A DNA stretch of 5,437 nucleotides, taken from NCBI GenBank assembly GCA_021827255.1, contig JAKAWO010000216.1:1-5437 (forward strand), in the 5' to 3' direction. Below the pieces are notes generated by a model. That model was not told the origin of the DNA, did not search any database, and was given only the letters and a program-made list of their open reading frames with translations. Of this stretch, positions 5,361-5,437 are shown piece by piece (positions within the stretch are counted from its first letter, which is position 1; every line of letters starts with the position of its first letter). Origin of the DNA: Acidobacteriota bacterium. Its GTDB lineage: Bacteria > Acidobacteriota > Terriglobia > UBA7540. A program made the position numbers and the translations under genes.

Positions 5361-5437
5361 ACATTCCAAAAGAGTTGGCCGAGTTGAAGGTTTTCAGAAA
5401 AGTACAAATTCCTACAAGGCTTACATTTTCCATAAAG

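Noticed and set aside
5178..5433. Minus-strand reading frames of 63 and 65 codons, with stretches such as PDLNWGPLGPEPSALPGYA and GAPRFELGTSWSRTKRATR
   Set aside because: They are antisense translations of the tRNA-Pro(CGG) gene at 5284-5360. These peptide strings recur in databases as spurious hypothetical proteins for exactly this reason.
1..5437. CRISPR arrays, insertion sequences, toxin-antitoxin pairs, riboswitches
   Set aside because: No regularly spaced repeats, transposase motifs, terminal inverted repeats, toxin-like gene pairs or recognisable aptamer patterns were seen on either strand.

Overview
The window is an ordinary chromosomal stretch of a GC-rich bacterium (roughly 58-60% GC by eye) with housekeeping genes on both strands. 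No phage, transposon, CRISPR array or defence gene is visible. The protein types, the sigma70-like promoters and the gene mix (ROK sugar kinase, adenosine-specific kinase, DUF2905 protein, MerR regulator next to tRNA-Pro) would fit an acidobacterium or a deltaproteobacterium-like lineage. This is an inference from protein style; no phylogenetic marker here settles it.

Left part (1-1228, plus strand): the last 213 codons of lepA (elongation factor 4), a short hairpin right after its stop, a probable promoter, and a complete gene for an adenosine-specific kinase family protein. Centre (1262-4379, minus strand, read right to left): a ROK-family sugar kinase (glucokinase-like), a small two-helix DUF2905 membrane protein behind its own probable promoter, xseA (exonuclease VII large subunit, most likely starting at a TTG codon), and a 66-residue very hydrophobic protein with a strong Shine-Dalgarno site. 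The adenosine-kinase gene and the small membrane gene converge with 33 nt between them. Right part (4407-5437, plus strand): a divergent promoter region, a MerR-family regulator, then two tandem tRNA-Pro genes with anticodons GGG and CGG, both with encoded CCA ends.

Functionally the genes are not an obvious single pathway: translation (lepA, two tRNA-Pro), DNA repair (xseA), sugar phosphorylation (ROK kinase), nucleoside metabolism (adenosine-specific kinase) and regulation (MerR). The points most worth a second look are the 66-residue membrane protein with an internal ILLPxRIL repeat, the divergent ROK/MerR promoter region in which the kinase promoter appears to have a MerR-like 19-bp spacer, xseA without an xseB neighbour, and the long nested inverted repeat between the two tRNAs. 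I found no convincing novel multi-gene system in this window.
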